NCBI GenBank assembly: GCA_019115525.1
Contig: DXDJ01000068.1
Coordinates: forward strand, 1-40,871
Origin: Candidatus Helicobacter avistercoris
Lineage (GTDB): Bacteria; Campylobacterota; Campylobacteria; Campylobacterales; Helicobacteraceae
Length of the DNA stretch: 40,871 bases
Direction of reading: 5' to 3'
A program made the translations under genes and the position numbers. The notes under the pieces were generated by a model. That model was not told the origin of the DNA. It saw only the letters and a list, made by a program, of their open reading frames with translations, and made no database searches. Below, piece by piece: positions 8,650-16,756 of this stretch (its first letter is position 1; each line of letters starts with the position of its first letter).

Positions 8650-9782
8650 TGAAGCAGATTATTCCCCAAAGTATTCTTGAGATCCTACAGAAGCTTCAAA
8701 CTAAGGGTTTTGCCTCCTATCTTGTAGGGGGATGTGTGAGGGATTTTTTGCTTGGAGATATTCCAAAAGATTGGGATATCTGCACTCCTGCAACTCCAGA
8801 GCAAATCTTAGAAATCTTTGCAGACTCAATCACACTAGGAGCAAAATATGGCACCATTGGGGTAAAGAGTGCAGAGGGTATTGTCGAAGTTACCACTTTT
8901 CGCACAGAAAAGGAGTATGCTGATTTTAGGCATCCTCAAGTGCAGTTTTGCAAGGATTTGAGTGAGGACTTGAAGCGAAGAGATTTTTCTATCAACTCCA
9001 TTGCTTACAATCCTCAAATTGGCTTTGTCGATCCTTTTGGTGGAATGCAAGATCTAGAAAATGGGGTTTTAAGATGTATTGGCGATGCAAAAGAGCGATT
9101 GAGTGAAGATGCTCTTAGAATCTTACGCCTTGTGAGATTTAGCTCAAGATTTGATTTTTCTCCTCATCCTCAAACTTTGAGAGAAGCTCTCCTCTCTAGT
9201 CCAAAGCTAAAGATGATTTCATCAGAGAGGATTAGAGATGAGCTTTTGAAAATCTTACAAACCCCTTTTTGGGGCAAATATTTTTTGCAATACAAAGAGA
9301 TTTTCTCCCAAACTCTCCCAGAGCTTACAAAACCCTTCACTCATAAAATCTCCAATCACTCCATCCTCTTTGCCTACATCTTCCAAAAAGATCAAGATTT
9401 AGAGGCTTTGCAGAGATTAAAAATCGATAAGATCACATCCAAAAGAGTACAACTCCTCTTTGCTCACAAACATAGTGCAATCTCTCATGAAAAGATAGGA
9501 ATCAAACTCCTGCTCAAAGAAATCGGATATGACAATCTTCTAGCACTTCTAGAACTTCAAAAACTCATGGGGAAAGACACCAAAAAAACCTACAAAACTC
9601 TACAAGAAATTATGATCTTAGATGAATGCTATTGCCTCAAGGATTTGAAAATCAATGGGAATGATCTAAAGACTCTTGGCTATGAAGATAAGAAAATTGG
9701 AGAAAAATTAGAAGATCTACTTATCAAAGTTATCAAAGGGGAGATCCCCAATGAAAAAGAAAAATTACTCAATTATTGTTGA
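8649..9782 (+). CDS. cca: CCA tRNA nucleotidyltransferase (poly(A) polymerase family)
   Basis: Adds or repairs the CCA end of tRNAs. The 377-aa class II nucleotidyltransferase shows LVGGCVRDFLLGD then metal-binding D41-x-D43 (DWDICT), the RRDFSINSIAYNP motif near 110-121, and SEDALRILRLVRFSSRF near 153-169. There is no obvious HD phosphohydrolase domain at the C-terminus, unlike E. coli Cca. Since the tRNA in this window already encodes CCA, a repair role is likely. It is coupled to purB and its last 10 bases overlap convergent ftsZ. Poly(A) polymerase is the main alternative, but Campylobacterota generally have a single enzyme of this family. Confidence 0.88.
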   Translation: MKQIIPQSILEILQKLQTKGFASYLVGGCVRDFLLGDIPKDWDICTPATPEQILEIFADSITLGAKYGTIGVKSAEGIVEVTTFRTEKEYADFRHPQVQFCKDLSEDLKRRDFSINSIAYNPQIGFVDPFGGMQDLENGVLRCIGDAKERLSEDALRILRLVRFSSRFDFSPHPQTLREALLSSPKLKMISSERIRDELLKILQTPFWGKYFLQYKEIFSQTLPELTKPFTHKISNHSILFAYIFQKDQDLEALQRLKIDKITSKRVQLLFAHKHSAISHEKIGIKLLLKEIGYDNLLALLELQKLMGKDTKKTYKTLQEIMILDECYCLKDLKINGNDLKTLGYEDKKIGEKLEDLLIKVIKGEIPNEKEKLLNYC

Positions 9783-10939
9783 GGTCTTTTGAGGTTTCTC
9801 ATTACTGCAGGATAGTCCAAATCCATAGTTTGGACATCTTGGTATCCTTTGGCATTTTCAAAATGTCTGCGAATATCAATCTCATTTCGCATTGAGCGAA
9901 TTGCTTCTTGCTTTTGCTTCTCTTCTTTGAAGTTTTCTTTCTCAGCCTTGCTGATTGTTTCTTTTTCAAATCCCGTAGCAATGATTGTTACACGCACTTG
10001 ACCTGTTGACATATCTTCACAAGAAATTGTTCCAAACTTCACATCAGCATCCTCATGCACATACTCATGAATCAAATCCATCGCATCTTCAAGCTCACTA
10101 AATGGATGATCTTCGCTAAACTCAAAATTGAGCAAAATCCCCATTGCCCCCTCAATAGAAACATTATCAAGAAGTGGAGAAGTCAAAGCTCTCTTCAATG
10201 CCTCACTTGCAGCCCCCTGTCCCTCTGCCTCGCCAATCCCCATCAAAGCCAAGCCCTTATGTCCCATAACTGTTCTTACATCTGCAAAATCCACATTCAT
10301 ATTGTTTGGCCCATAATTAAGCATTACATTTGCAATCCCCGAAACTGCTCTAACCAAAACATCATCAACGATTTTAAAGCTTTCTTTGATCCCTGCTGTT
10401 GGAGGGATAACTGATCTTAGACGATCATTGGGAACAACAATAATTGAATCGCTAACTTCTCTTAGTCTTGCAAGTCCTCCCTCTGCCAATTTTGCTTTTT
10501 TTGGCCCCTCACCTTTGAAAGGTTTGGTAACAATAGACACAGTCAAAGCTCCAATCTCTTTTGCAATCTCTGCAATCACTGGCGAAGCTCCTGTCCCTGT
10601 TCCACCACCCAAACCTGTTGCGATAAAAACAATATCAGATCCATCAAGAACTTCTCGGATTTGCTCTCTGCTCTCCAGTGCAGAAGCTTCTCCAATCTCA
10701 GGTCGCATTCCAGCACCCAAACCTTTTGTTAGCTCTTCACCGAGTCGAATTTTATAGGGAGCAGGAGAACCATCAAGGTGTTGTTTATCAGTATTTGCAG
10801 CAACAATTTTTACATATTGGTGAAGTCCCACAGAATCTGCTAAATTGCTAATCGCATTTGAGCCTCCTCCCCCTACTCCAATAGCTGTAATTTTTGCTCC
10901 AAAGACTGGGCGAATTTCTTCTACAACAATTTTGTCCAT
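9773..10939 (-). CDS. ftsZ: cell division protein FtsZ
   Basis: Tubulin-like GTPase that forms the Z ring. In the 388-aa product the GTP-binding loop GGGTGTG is at residues 111-117, with T7-loop-like NVDFADVRTVM downstream. A charged linker (about 325-370) follows, then a C-terminal peptide LDYPAVMRNLKRPQQ that would bind FtsA. AAGGAG precedes the ATG at 10939. It follows ftsA by 10 nt, so they are co-transcribed. Its 3' end overlaps convergent cca by 10 bp, leaving no room for an intergenic terminator. Confidence 0.98.
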   Translation of the reverse strand: MDKIVVEEIRPVFGAKITAIGVGGGGSNAISNLADSVGLHQYVKIVAANTDKQHLDGSPAPYKIRLGEELTKGLGAGMRPEIGEASALESREQIREVLDGSDIVFIATGLGGGTGTGASPVIAEIAKEIGALTVSIVTKPFKGEGPKKAKLAEGGLARLREVSDSIIVVPNDRLRSVIPPTAGIKESFKIVDDVLVRAVSGIANVMLNYGPNNMNVDFADVRTVMGHKGLALMGIGEAEGQGAASEALKRALTSPLLDNVSIEGAMGILLNFEFSEDHPFSELEDAMDLIHEYVHEDADVKFGTISCEDMSTGQVRVTIIATGFEKETISKAEKENFKEEKQKQEAIRSMRNEIDIRRHFENAKGYQDVQTMDLDYPAVMRNLKRPQQ

Positions 10940-10949
10940 ACTCTACTCC

Positions 10950-12293
10950 TTAAAATAAATTTCCAAATTTTTTCATTGCCCTAACAAAGGCATTTTCTTT
11001 CTCTTCGGTTTCTTTTTTGAGATCATCTTCAAAAACTCCAGAAAAATCACTTTTTGGAGTTTCTTGCGTTTCTAAAAGCTCTTCTCCACCTTGGAAAAGT
11101 TTGCTTTTTTTGACTTTGAGTTGTTTTCTTTCTGGGATAAACTCGTAGTTTGTAAATCCTCCACTACCATAAAGAACAAGCCCGATTGCAGTTGCATAGC
11201 TAGGATCTCTTAGCTCTTCAGGCATCCCCTCAATTTCCCTAGGCAATGCAATACGCGTAAGGCATTCTCTAAAAAATGCTTCCACAAACTCCTCTATCCC
11301 ATGCAGTTTCATCAATCCCCCTGTAAATACAATTCCTGCACCAATTTGGGGTCTAAGCTCATTATTCTCAACCATTCTATGCAAGAAATCAAATGTTTCT
11401 GCAAGACGATAATAGATTACTTCTGAGAGATCTCCAAAAGTGATCACTTGGGGCTTTTCTTGCCCTCCTACAACAGGGATTTGCAAAGTTGTATTATCAT
11501 CGTGATCTTTTAGATTGATCAGTTTGCCATATCTCACCTTCAAATCCTCAGCGACATTAAGCGGAGTGTTAAAAACTACGGCAATATCACTTGTGATATT
11601 ACTTGATCCAACCTTAAGCACTTCATCATAGCACATTGATCTTCCAATATACATCATCACATCACAAGTGCTTCCACCAATATCAATGCACACAACGCCC
11701 AATTCTTTTTCATCTTCACTTAAAACAGCAATAGAAGAGGCATAAGAAGACAAAACAATATTCTCTATCTCAATTCCTGCATACTTGACAACTTTTTTTA
11801 GATTTTCAAGAGCGGTTTTTTGGAGGGTTACGATATGAACATTGGTTTTTAGTCGCTCTCCACTCATTCCATTAGGATCATCACAATCTTGATCATCAAC
11901 AATAAACTGGTAGGGCAAAACATGAATCACTTCATATTCTGCAGGAATGGTGGCATTATGAAGTGCAGCTTGGATTGTGCGTCGGATTTCATTGATTCCA
12001 ATCTCTCCACTTGTAACAGTAACTACACCAGAACTATTACGACTTTTTGCATAAACCCCTGAGACAGAAACAATGGCTTTATTGACATCAACTCCTGCCA
12101 TTTGTTTGGCATCTTCAACTGCTGATTTAAGAGAGTGAGCTGCTTGTTCAATGTAGCTTATAAAACCCTTTCGTATCCCTTGAGATTTAGAAAAACCACT
12201 ACCAATAATCTTTGGGATACCATCTACAACTTCTGCAATCAAACAAGTGATATTGACAGAGCCAATATCAACAGCCATCACTATTTCTTTCAA
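10950..12293 (-). CDS. ftsA: cell division protein FtsA (TTG start)
   Basis: Actin-fold protein that tethers FtsZ to the membrane and recruits divisome proteins. The 447-aa product starts MKEIVMAVDIGSVNITCLI (phosphate-1 loop), carries GVVCIDIGGSTCDVMMYIG (phosphate-2) and IVFTGGLMKLHG (adenosine motif). It ends with the amphipathic membrane-targeting helix FVRAMKKFGNLF. The codon at 12293 is TTG with AGGAG 7 nt upstream; an ATG five codons later has poorer spacing, so TTG is preferred. The gene sits 16 nt after the ppiD-like gene and 10 nt before ftsZ, all on one strand. Confidence 0.95.
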   Translation of the reverse strand: MKEIVMAVDIGSVNITCLIAEVVDGIPKIIGSGFSKSQGIRKGFISYIEQAAHSLKSAVEDAKQMAGVDVNKAIVSVSGVYAKSRNSSGVVTVTSGEIGINEIRRTIQAALHNATIPAEYEVIHVLPYQFIVDDQDCDDPNGMSGERLKTNVHIVTLQKTALENLKKVVKYAGIEIENIVLSSYASSIAVLSEDEKELGVVCIDIGGSTCDVMMYIGRSMCYDEVLKVGSSNITSDIAVVFNTPLNVAEDLKVRYGKLINLKDHDDNTTLQIPVVGGQEKPQVITFGDLSEVIYYRLAETFDFLHRMVENNELRPQIGAGIVFTGGLMKLHGIEEFVEAFFRECLTRIALPREIEGMPEELRDPSYATAIGLVLYGSGGFTNYEFIPERKQLKVKKSKLFQGGEELLETQETPKSDFSGVFEDDLKKETEEKENAFVRAMKKFGNLF

Positions 12294-12309
12294 AACCCTC
12301 TCCTAAAAA

Positions 12310-13785
12310 CTACTTTAATGAAATATTTCTTGTTATTTTATACTTATTTTCAAGATATTTAAAAAACTCTTTTTGGAACATTTGTTCTTTGTAAATCTCC
12401 AAAATTCTCTTTGCATCTGCTGTGAGATTTTGAGGAACTTGCTTTTGAAGTGTTTGACTTTCAATCTCATACACAACAATTTTTTCCATCAGAGGAATAT
12501 ATCCTTTCTTTTGGGAAGAAGAGAGGATTTTGTTGCTCACAATATTTTTCTCTTCATCACTTAAAGATGTAATTTTTTCTTGTGAAATAAGAGAAAGCTT
12601 GATGATTTGTCCTTTGATTCCGCTTTGTAAAAGCTCTTTTGCTTTCTTGAGTGCAAGATTTGATTTTTCTTGAGCAACGAGCATATTGCTTGCCTCATCA
12701 AATGCATCTTCAAAAGTTTTTGGACTTTGAGGCTTTTTCTCTACAAGCTTAAAGACAACATAACCTTGAGGGGTTTTAATGGGTTTATAACTCTCTCCTA
12801 CAACCGCTCCCTCGATTATCTCTTGCAATTCCACCCCTAGTTTTTTCTCCCCCTCCAAAACAATCTCTTCCTTGCCATAAATCTTATCGCTTCCTTTAAG
12901 AGCAATATACTCTTGAAGTGCTTTCTCTTCTGCCATTTCACTGCGTTTTTGATCTAGCACCTCATTTTTGACACTCTCAAAACTTTTGAAATTATTCTTC
13001 TCATCCAAATACTTGCTTTTGGTTTCTTCATACAAATCTTTAAGCTCTTGCTCTGTGGGTTTTTGGCTTTTTTCTTCTACAAGAACATAATCTATCTTAT
13101 ATTCTGCAGGATACAAAAAATTACTCTGATGCTCTTCCCAATATTTCTTCACTTCTTCCTTGCTAGGCTTGGGATGAAATTGTGAGAAAGAGAGAACTTG
13201 GATTTTTGCCTGATCAACAATCTCAAATGGGAATAAAAAAACTGATTTTTCTAGCTCACTTGCTTGAGGCTTTGGCAAAATCTCAAGAGCCTTTTTGATC
13301 AAAAGATCCTGCTTGATATTTTCCTCAAACTCTGCTGGGATAAGATTGTTGTTTTTTAGCACTTCTTGGTAAAGCTTGAGGCTAAACTTACTTTGTCCTA
13401 ACAAATCTTTTTCTTGAAAAACTTCAATCTTTGCAATCTCACTTGAAATCTCTTCATTACTCACATAAATCCCTAAATCTTGTGCAAAATTTTGCAACAA
13501 TGCTTTTTGAATCACCTGAGAGAGTGCCAATTCATCAAGTCCCATTTCTTTAGCTTTTTGCAAGTCAAGATCCCCACCTGAATTGTATTGATTGAAAAGC
13601 TGTCTAAACTGCATATCATATTGTTTTTGGCTGATTTTGATATCCCCCACTCTCGCAACAACGCCTTGATCCAAATTGAAACTATAAGATCCCCACCCTA
13701 CCATTCCAGCAGCAATAAAGGCAATTGTGCTAATCCAAATTGTAATAATGAGCCATTTTTTGTGTTTTTGCATCCAATCAATCAT
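12310..13785 (-). CDS. PpiD/SurA-like periplasmic peptidyl-prolyl isomerase
   Basis: A 491-aa membrane-anchored periplasmic folding factor. Residues 1-11 are cytoplasmic, a single membrane helix spans about 12-31 (ending AAGMVGWGSYSF), and a SurA_N-type chaperone domain follows (VARVGDIKISQKQYDMQFRQ, AKEMGLDELALSQVIQKALL). A C-terminal rotamase-like segment includes VGESYKPIKTPQGYVVFKLVE, the typical end of a parvulin domain. Architecture resembles PpiD. It is the first gene of the ppiD-like/ftsA/ftsZ cluster; the same order with bioA on the other side is what I recall of H. pylori HP0976-HP0979. Isomerase activity is inferred. Confidence 0.82.
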   Translation of the reverse strand: MIDWMQKHKKWLIITIWISTIAFIAAGMVGWGSYSFNLDQGVVARVGDIKISQKQYDMQFRQLFNQYNSGGDLDLQKAKEMGLDELALSQVIQKALLQNFAQDLGIYVSNEEISSEIAKIEVFQEKDLLGQSKFSLKLYQEVLKNNNLIPAEFEENIKQDLLIKKALEILPKPQASELEKSVFLFPFEIVDQAKIQVLSFSQFHPKPSKEEVKKYWEEHQSNFLYPAEYKIDYVLVEEKSQKPTEQELKDLYEETKSKYLDEKNNFKSFESVKNEVLDQKRSEMAEEKALQEYIALKGSDKIYGKEEIVLEGEKKLGVELQEIIEGAVVGESYKPIKTPQGYVVFKLVEKKPQSPKTFEDAFDEASNMLVAQEKSNLALKKAKELLQSGIKGQIIKLSLISQEKITSLSDEEKNIVSNKILSSSQKKGYIPLMEKIVVYEIESQTLQKQVPQNLTADAKRILEIYKEQMFQKEFFKYLENKYKITRNISLK

Positions 13786-13897
13786 CGTTTGCTAACCCCT
13801 TTGAAAAGAAAAATTTTGCGGAAAATGTCTTAAAATTGCAAATTATAACAAGTGAAATCTTTTTATTCAATTCAAAAATCAAATTTTGGAGTTTTTT

Positions 13898-15169
13898 ATG
13901 GCTTCTGCTTTTCTCTCACCTATATGGCATCCTTGCACACAACATAAAGATCACGAATTTATCCCTCCCATTTGCATCTCTTCTGCAAAAGGAGTTTATC
14001 TCTATGATGAAAAAGGAAAGGGCTATATTGATTGTATTAGTAGCTGGTGGGTCAATCTTTTTGGCCACTCTCATCCCTATATCAACTCCAAGCTATATGA
14101 ACAAGCTCAAAAGCTAGAGCATGTGCTTTTGGCTGGATTTTTTCACGAGGGGATTATGAACTATTCTCAGCGACTTTTGGCAAAAACCAACTTTGAGTTT
14201 CAAAAATGCTTCTATGCAGACAATGGCTCAAGTGCAATTGAAGTCGCACTTAAAATGAGCTTCCACAAAAACCTCATCATTGGTCAGAAACGACACAAGT
14301 TTCTCACCTTAGAAAACTCTTATCACGGCGAAACTTTAGGGGCATTAAGCGTAGGAGATGTAGGATTGTATCGCGACACTTATGCCCCCTTGCTTTTTGA
14401 GGTTTTAAGTATTCAAGTCCCCTATGATTCCCATACTATCCCAAAAGCTCTTCAAGATCTTGAAAATCTCTTAAGAAATGAAGGCACTCAAATTAGTGCT
14501 TTTATCCTTGAGCCTTTTGTGCAGTGTGCTGGAGGGATGAAAATCTATCCAAAAGAGTTTTTAGAACAAGCATGTCAAATGTGCAAAAACTATGGAATTG
14601 ATATTATTTTTGATGAAATTGCCGTGGGGTTTGGGAGATTGGGAAGCCTTTTTGCCTATGAGCAGACTGGTATTGTCCCTGATTTTCTCTGTCTTAGCAA
14701 AGGAATTACTGCAGGATATCTTCCACTCTCTGTTGTGCTAACCCACAATAGGATTTTTGAAGTCTTTTATGATGAATATGAAAGCAAAAAAGCTTTCTTG
14801 CATTCTCACAGCTACACAGGAAATGCTCTGGCTATTGCTTGTGCCAATGCAACTCTTGATTTGTTTGAGCAAGAAGACATCCTCTCTTGCAATATCCTCA
14901 AACGCGAGATGATTCTCTCTTGTTTATTGGAACTTGAGAGCTTTTCTTGTGTAGAGAACATTCGCTCTAAGGGGATGATTTTTGCCTTTGATTTATGCAA
15001 TCTCCCCTACAAAAGAGCTGGAATCGAGTTTTATCAAAGAGCCTTAAAAGAAGGACTGCTTTTGCGACCATTGGGCAATACAATTTACTTCATGCCACCT
15101 TTTATCATCTCTGAAGAGGAAATCAAAAAAGTTTTTGAGGGAATTAAAAGGGTTTTAGCAAGTTTGTAA
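13898..15169 (+). CDS. bioA: adenosylmethionine-8-amino-7-oxononanoate aminotransferase
   Basis: PLP-dependent class III aminotransferase making 7,8-diaminopelargonate from KAPA and SAM in biotin synthesis. The 423-aa product shows the BioA-typical N-terminus IWHPCTQHKDHEF, SSWWVNLFGHSHPYIN, AFILEPFVQCAGGM, IIFDEIAVGFGRLG and the PLP lysine K268 in CLSKGITAGYLPLS. A TTG-start extension from 13886 is possible, but GGAG at 13889-13892 sits 5 nt before ATG 13898, which decides the start. It is divergent from the ppiD-like gene and followed by hemH after about 50 nt. Confidence 0.94.
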   Translation: MASAFLSPIWHPCTQHKDHEFIPPICISSAKGVYLYDEKGKGYIDCISSWWVNLFGHSHPYINSKLYEQAQKLEHVLLAGFFHEGIMNYSQRLLAKTNFEFQKCFYADNGSSAIEVALKMSFHKNLIIGQKRHKFLTLENSYHGETLGALSVGDVGLYRDTYAPLLFEVLSIQVPYDSHTIPKALQDLENLLRNEGTQISAFILEPFVQCAGGMKIYPKEFLEQACQMCKNYGIDIIFDEIAVGFGRLGSLFAYEQTGIVPDFLCLSKGITAGYLPLSVVLTHNRIFEVFYDEYESKKAFLHSHSYTGNALAIACANATLDLFEQEDILSCNILKREMILSCLLELESFSCVENIRSKGMIFAFDLCNLPYKRAGIEFYQRALKEGLLLRPLGNTIYFMPPFIISEEEIKKVFEGIKRVLASL

Positions 15170-15218
15170 CTTTATTCTTATAAAATTACCGCTTTTGAGA
15201 AAATTATAAGGATGCACC

Positions 15219-16169
15219 ATCAAAAGAGCAGTTGTTTTACTTAATATGGGGGGACCCTCCAATCTCTTCGAGGTTGAAACTTTCCTCAAAAATATGTTTG
15301 CTGACCCTCATATTTTGCAAGTCAAAAGCACTTTTATGAGAAAAATCATTGGAACAATCATTGTCAATAAACGCCTTGAAGAAGCCAAGAAAAATTATCA
15401 AGCCATTGGTGGAAAATCTCCCATCACACCTACGACTTTTGCACTTACCCAAAAGCTAAACCAGCTTGATCCTAGCACTTACTACACTTATGCCATGCGT
15501 TATACTCCACCTTATGCGGATATGGTTGTGATGGATTTGCTTCATCGAGGGATTGAGGAGATTGTGCTTTTTAGTATGTATCCCCAACACTCTAGCACAA
15601 CGATTCAATCCTCATTGCAGGATTTTTATACAGCTTGTCAAAAACATCACTACAAGCCCAAAATCTCAAGTATCAATTCTTACCCCACTCATCCTTTATA
15701 TATCAATCTTGTTGCATCTAGCATTGTCCAGAGTTTGGGAGAAAACAACCCACAAGAATACACCCTTATCCTCTCAGCTCATGGGCTTCCCCAAAGCCTC
15801 ATTGATCGAGGAGATCTCTATGAGCAACACTCCAAAGCTACGCTAGAAGCTCTAAAACAAAAGCTTTTAGAGCAAAAAATAGTATTCAAAGAAATTTTGC
15901 TCTCCTATCAGTCCAAACTGGGGCCAATGAAGTGGCTTGAACCCTCTACAAAAGAGAGCATCAAAAACAAAACAAAAGTCATCATCTATCCCATAGCTTT
16001 TAGTATTGACAACTCAGAAACACTCTTTGAGCTAGATATCGAGCTTAAAGCTTTGGCACAAAAAGCTGGGGTGCAAGATTTTATCCGTGTCCCCTGCTTC
16101 AACGATAGCGATGGATTTGCACAAATGATTATCAATCTTACAAAAGGAGAGTTCTCATGTCAAAATTAG
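15219..16169 (+). CDS. hemH: ferrochelatase, with an apparent ATC start
   Basis: Inserts iron into protoporphyrin to make haem. The C-terminal 307 residues from ATG 15246 carry ferrochelatase signatures: SPITPTTFALTQ, AMRYTPPYADMVV, SMYPQHSSTT, ILSAHGLPQSLID (metal-site His), LSYQSKLGPMKWLEPST and IAFSIDNSETLFEL (proton-acceptor Glu). Ferrochelatases begin with a strand of the form AVVLLNMGGP, and here KRAVVLLN is encoded in frame just upstream of 15246. The only matching start is ATC at 15219, 6 nt after AAGGA (15208-15212). An indel after the ATG at 15211 is the alternative. The conservative boundary is 15246. Its end overlaps the next gene by 13 nt. Confidence 0.85.
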   Translation: MKRAVVLLNMGGPSNLFEVETFLKNMFADPHILQVKSTFMRKIIGTIIVNKRLEEAKKNYQAIGGKSPITPTTFALTQKLNQLDPSTYYTYAMRYTPPYADMVVMDLLHRGIEEIVLFSMYPQHSSTTIQSSLQDFYTACQKHHYKPKISSINSYPTHPLYINLVASSIVQSLGENNPQEYTLILSAHGLPQSLIDRGDLYEQHSKATLEALKQKLLEQKIVFKEILLSYQSKLGPMKWLEPSTKESIKNKTKVIIYPIAFSIDNSETLFELDIELKALAQKAGVQDFIRVPCFNDSDGFAQMIINLTKGEFSCQN

Positions 16170-16756
16170 CCATAAGTTTTTTCTTTGGGGTAGTCATCCT
16201 ACTTGCCGGTTGCAAAGATGAGAAAATTGACAAAAACGCCTTCTCAATGCAATCAAACATCTCCAAAGAAGAGCTAAACAAAGCACAAAATCTCGATAAA
16301 GCAAGCTATGCCGGACTTGAGCATATTTTTTTGGATACTTCAAAAATCTCTTCGGATGGAAAATACATTATGCTCATCTTTGGAAAAAACAATTGCCAAT
16401 GGTGCGATCGATTAAAAGATGACATCAAAGAAGATAAAAGCACACAAGAGATTTTGCTCAAAAATTTCAATAGCTACTACATCAACCTCAGTTACAGCAA
16501 ACAACATCATCTTGACTTTGATGGCAAAACAAGCACAATGGATTCGGCAAATCTCTCTGCTCAATACAATATCCGCCCTACTCCCACTATTGTGTTTTTG
16601 GACAAAAATGGAATGCCCATTGTGATCTATCCAGGATATCTTCCGCAAGATAAGTTTAGAATCTTTTTGAATTTTGTTGCAAGTGGGGAATACAAAACTG
16701 CCAAAAATCAAATGCAAATGCACCAAATGCTTCAAGAAAAACTACAAGGAGAATAA
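16157..16756 (+). CDS. thioredoxin-like lipoprotein (SoxW/CcmG-type)
   Basis: A 199-aa periplasmic thiol-disulfide protein. Lipobox LAGC puts the lipid on C19, so it is anchored to a membrane. The thioredoxin fold carries C80-x-x-C83 (NNCQWCDRLK) and a cis-Pro motif RPTPTIVFLD near residue 140. Its stop is immediately followed by the ccsBA ATG. A role in keeping apocytochrome c haem-binding cysteines reduced for CcsBA is inferred from the context and from the comparable H. pylori order hemH / thiol-disulfide protein / ccsBA (HP0376-0378, from memory). The gene symbol is left open. Confidence 0.85.
   Translation: MSKLAISFFFGVVILLAGCKDEKIDKNAFSMQSNISKEELNKAQNLDKASYAGLEHIFLDTSKISSDGKYIMLIFGKNNCQWCDRLKDDIKEDKSTQEILLKNFNSYYINLSYSKQHHLDFDGKTSTMDSANLSAQYNIRPTPTIVFLDKNGMPIVIYPGYLPQDKFRIFLNFVASGEYKTAKNQMQMHQMLQEKLQGE

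Noticed and set aside
15248-15253. G6 run at the hemH ATG as a phase-variation tract
   Set aside because: Six G residues are too few to be a likely slippage hot spot, and the run encodes the conserved MGGP motif.
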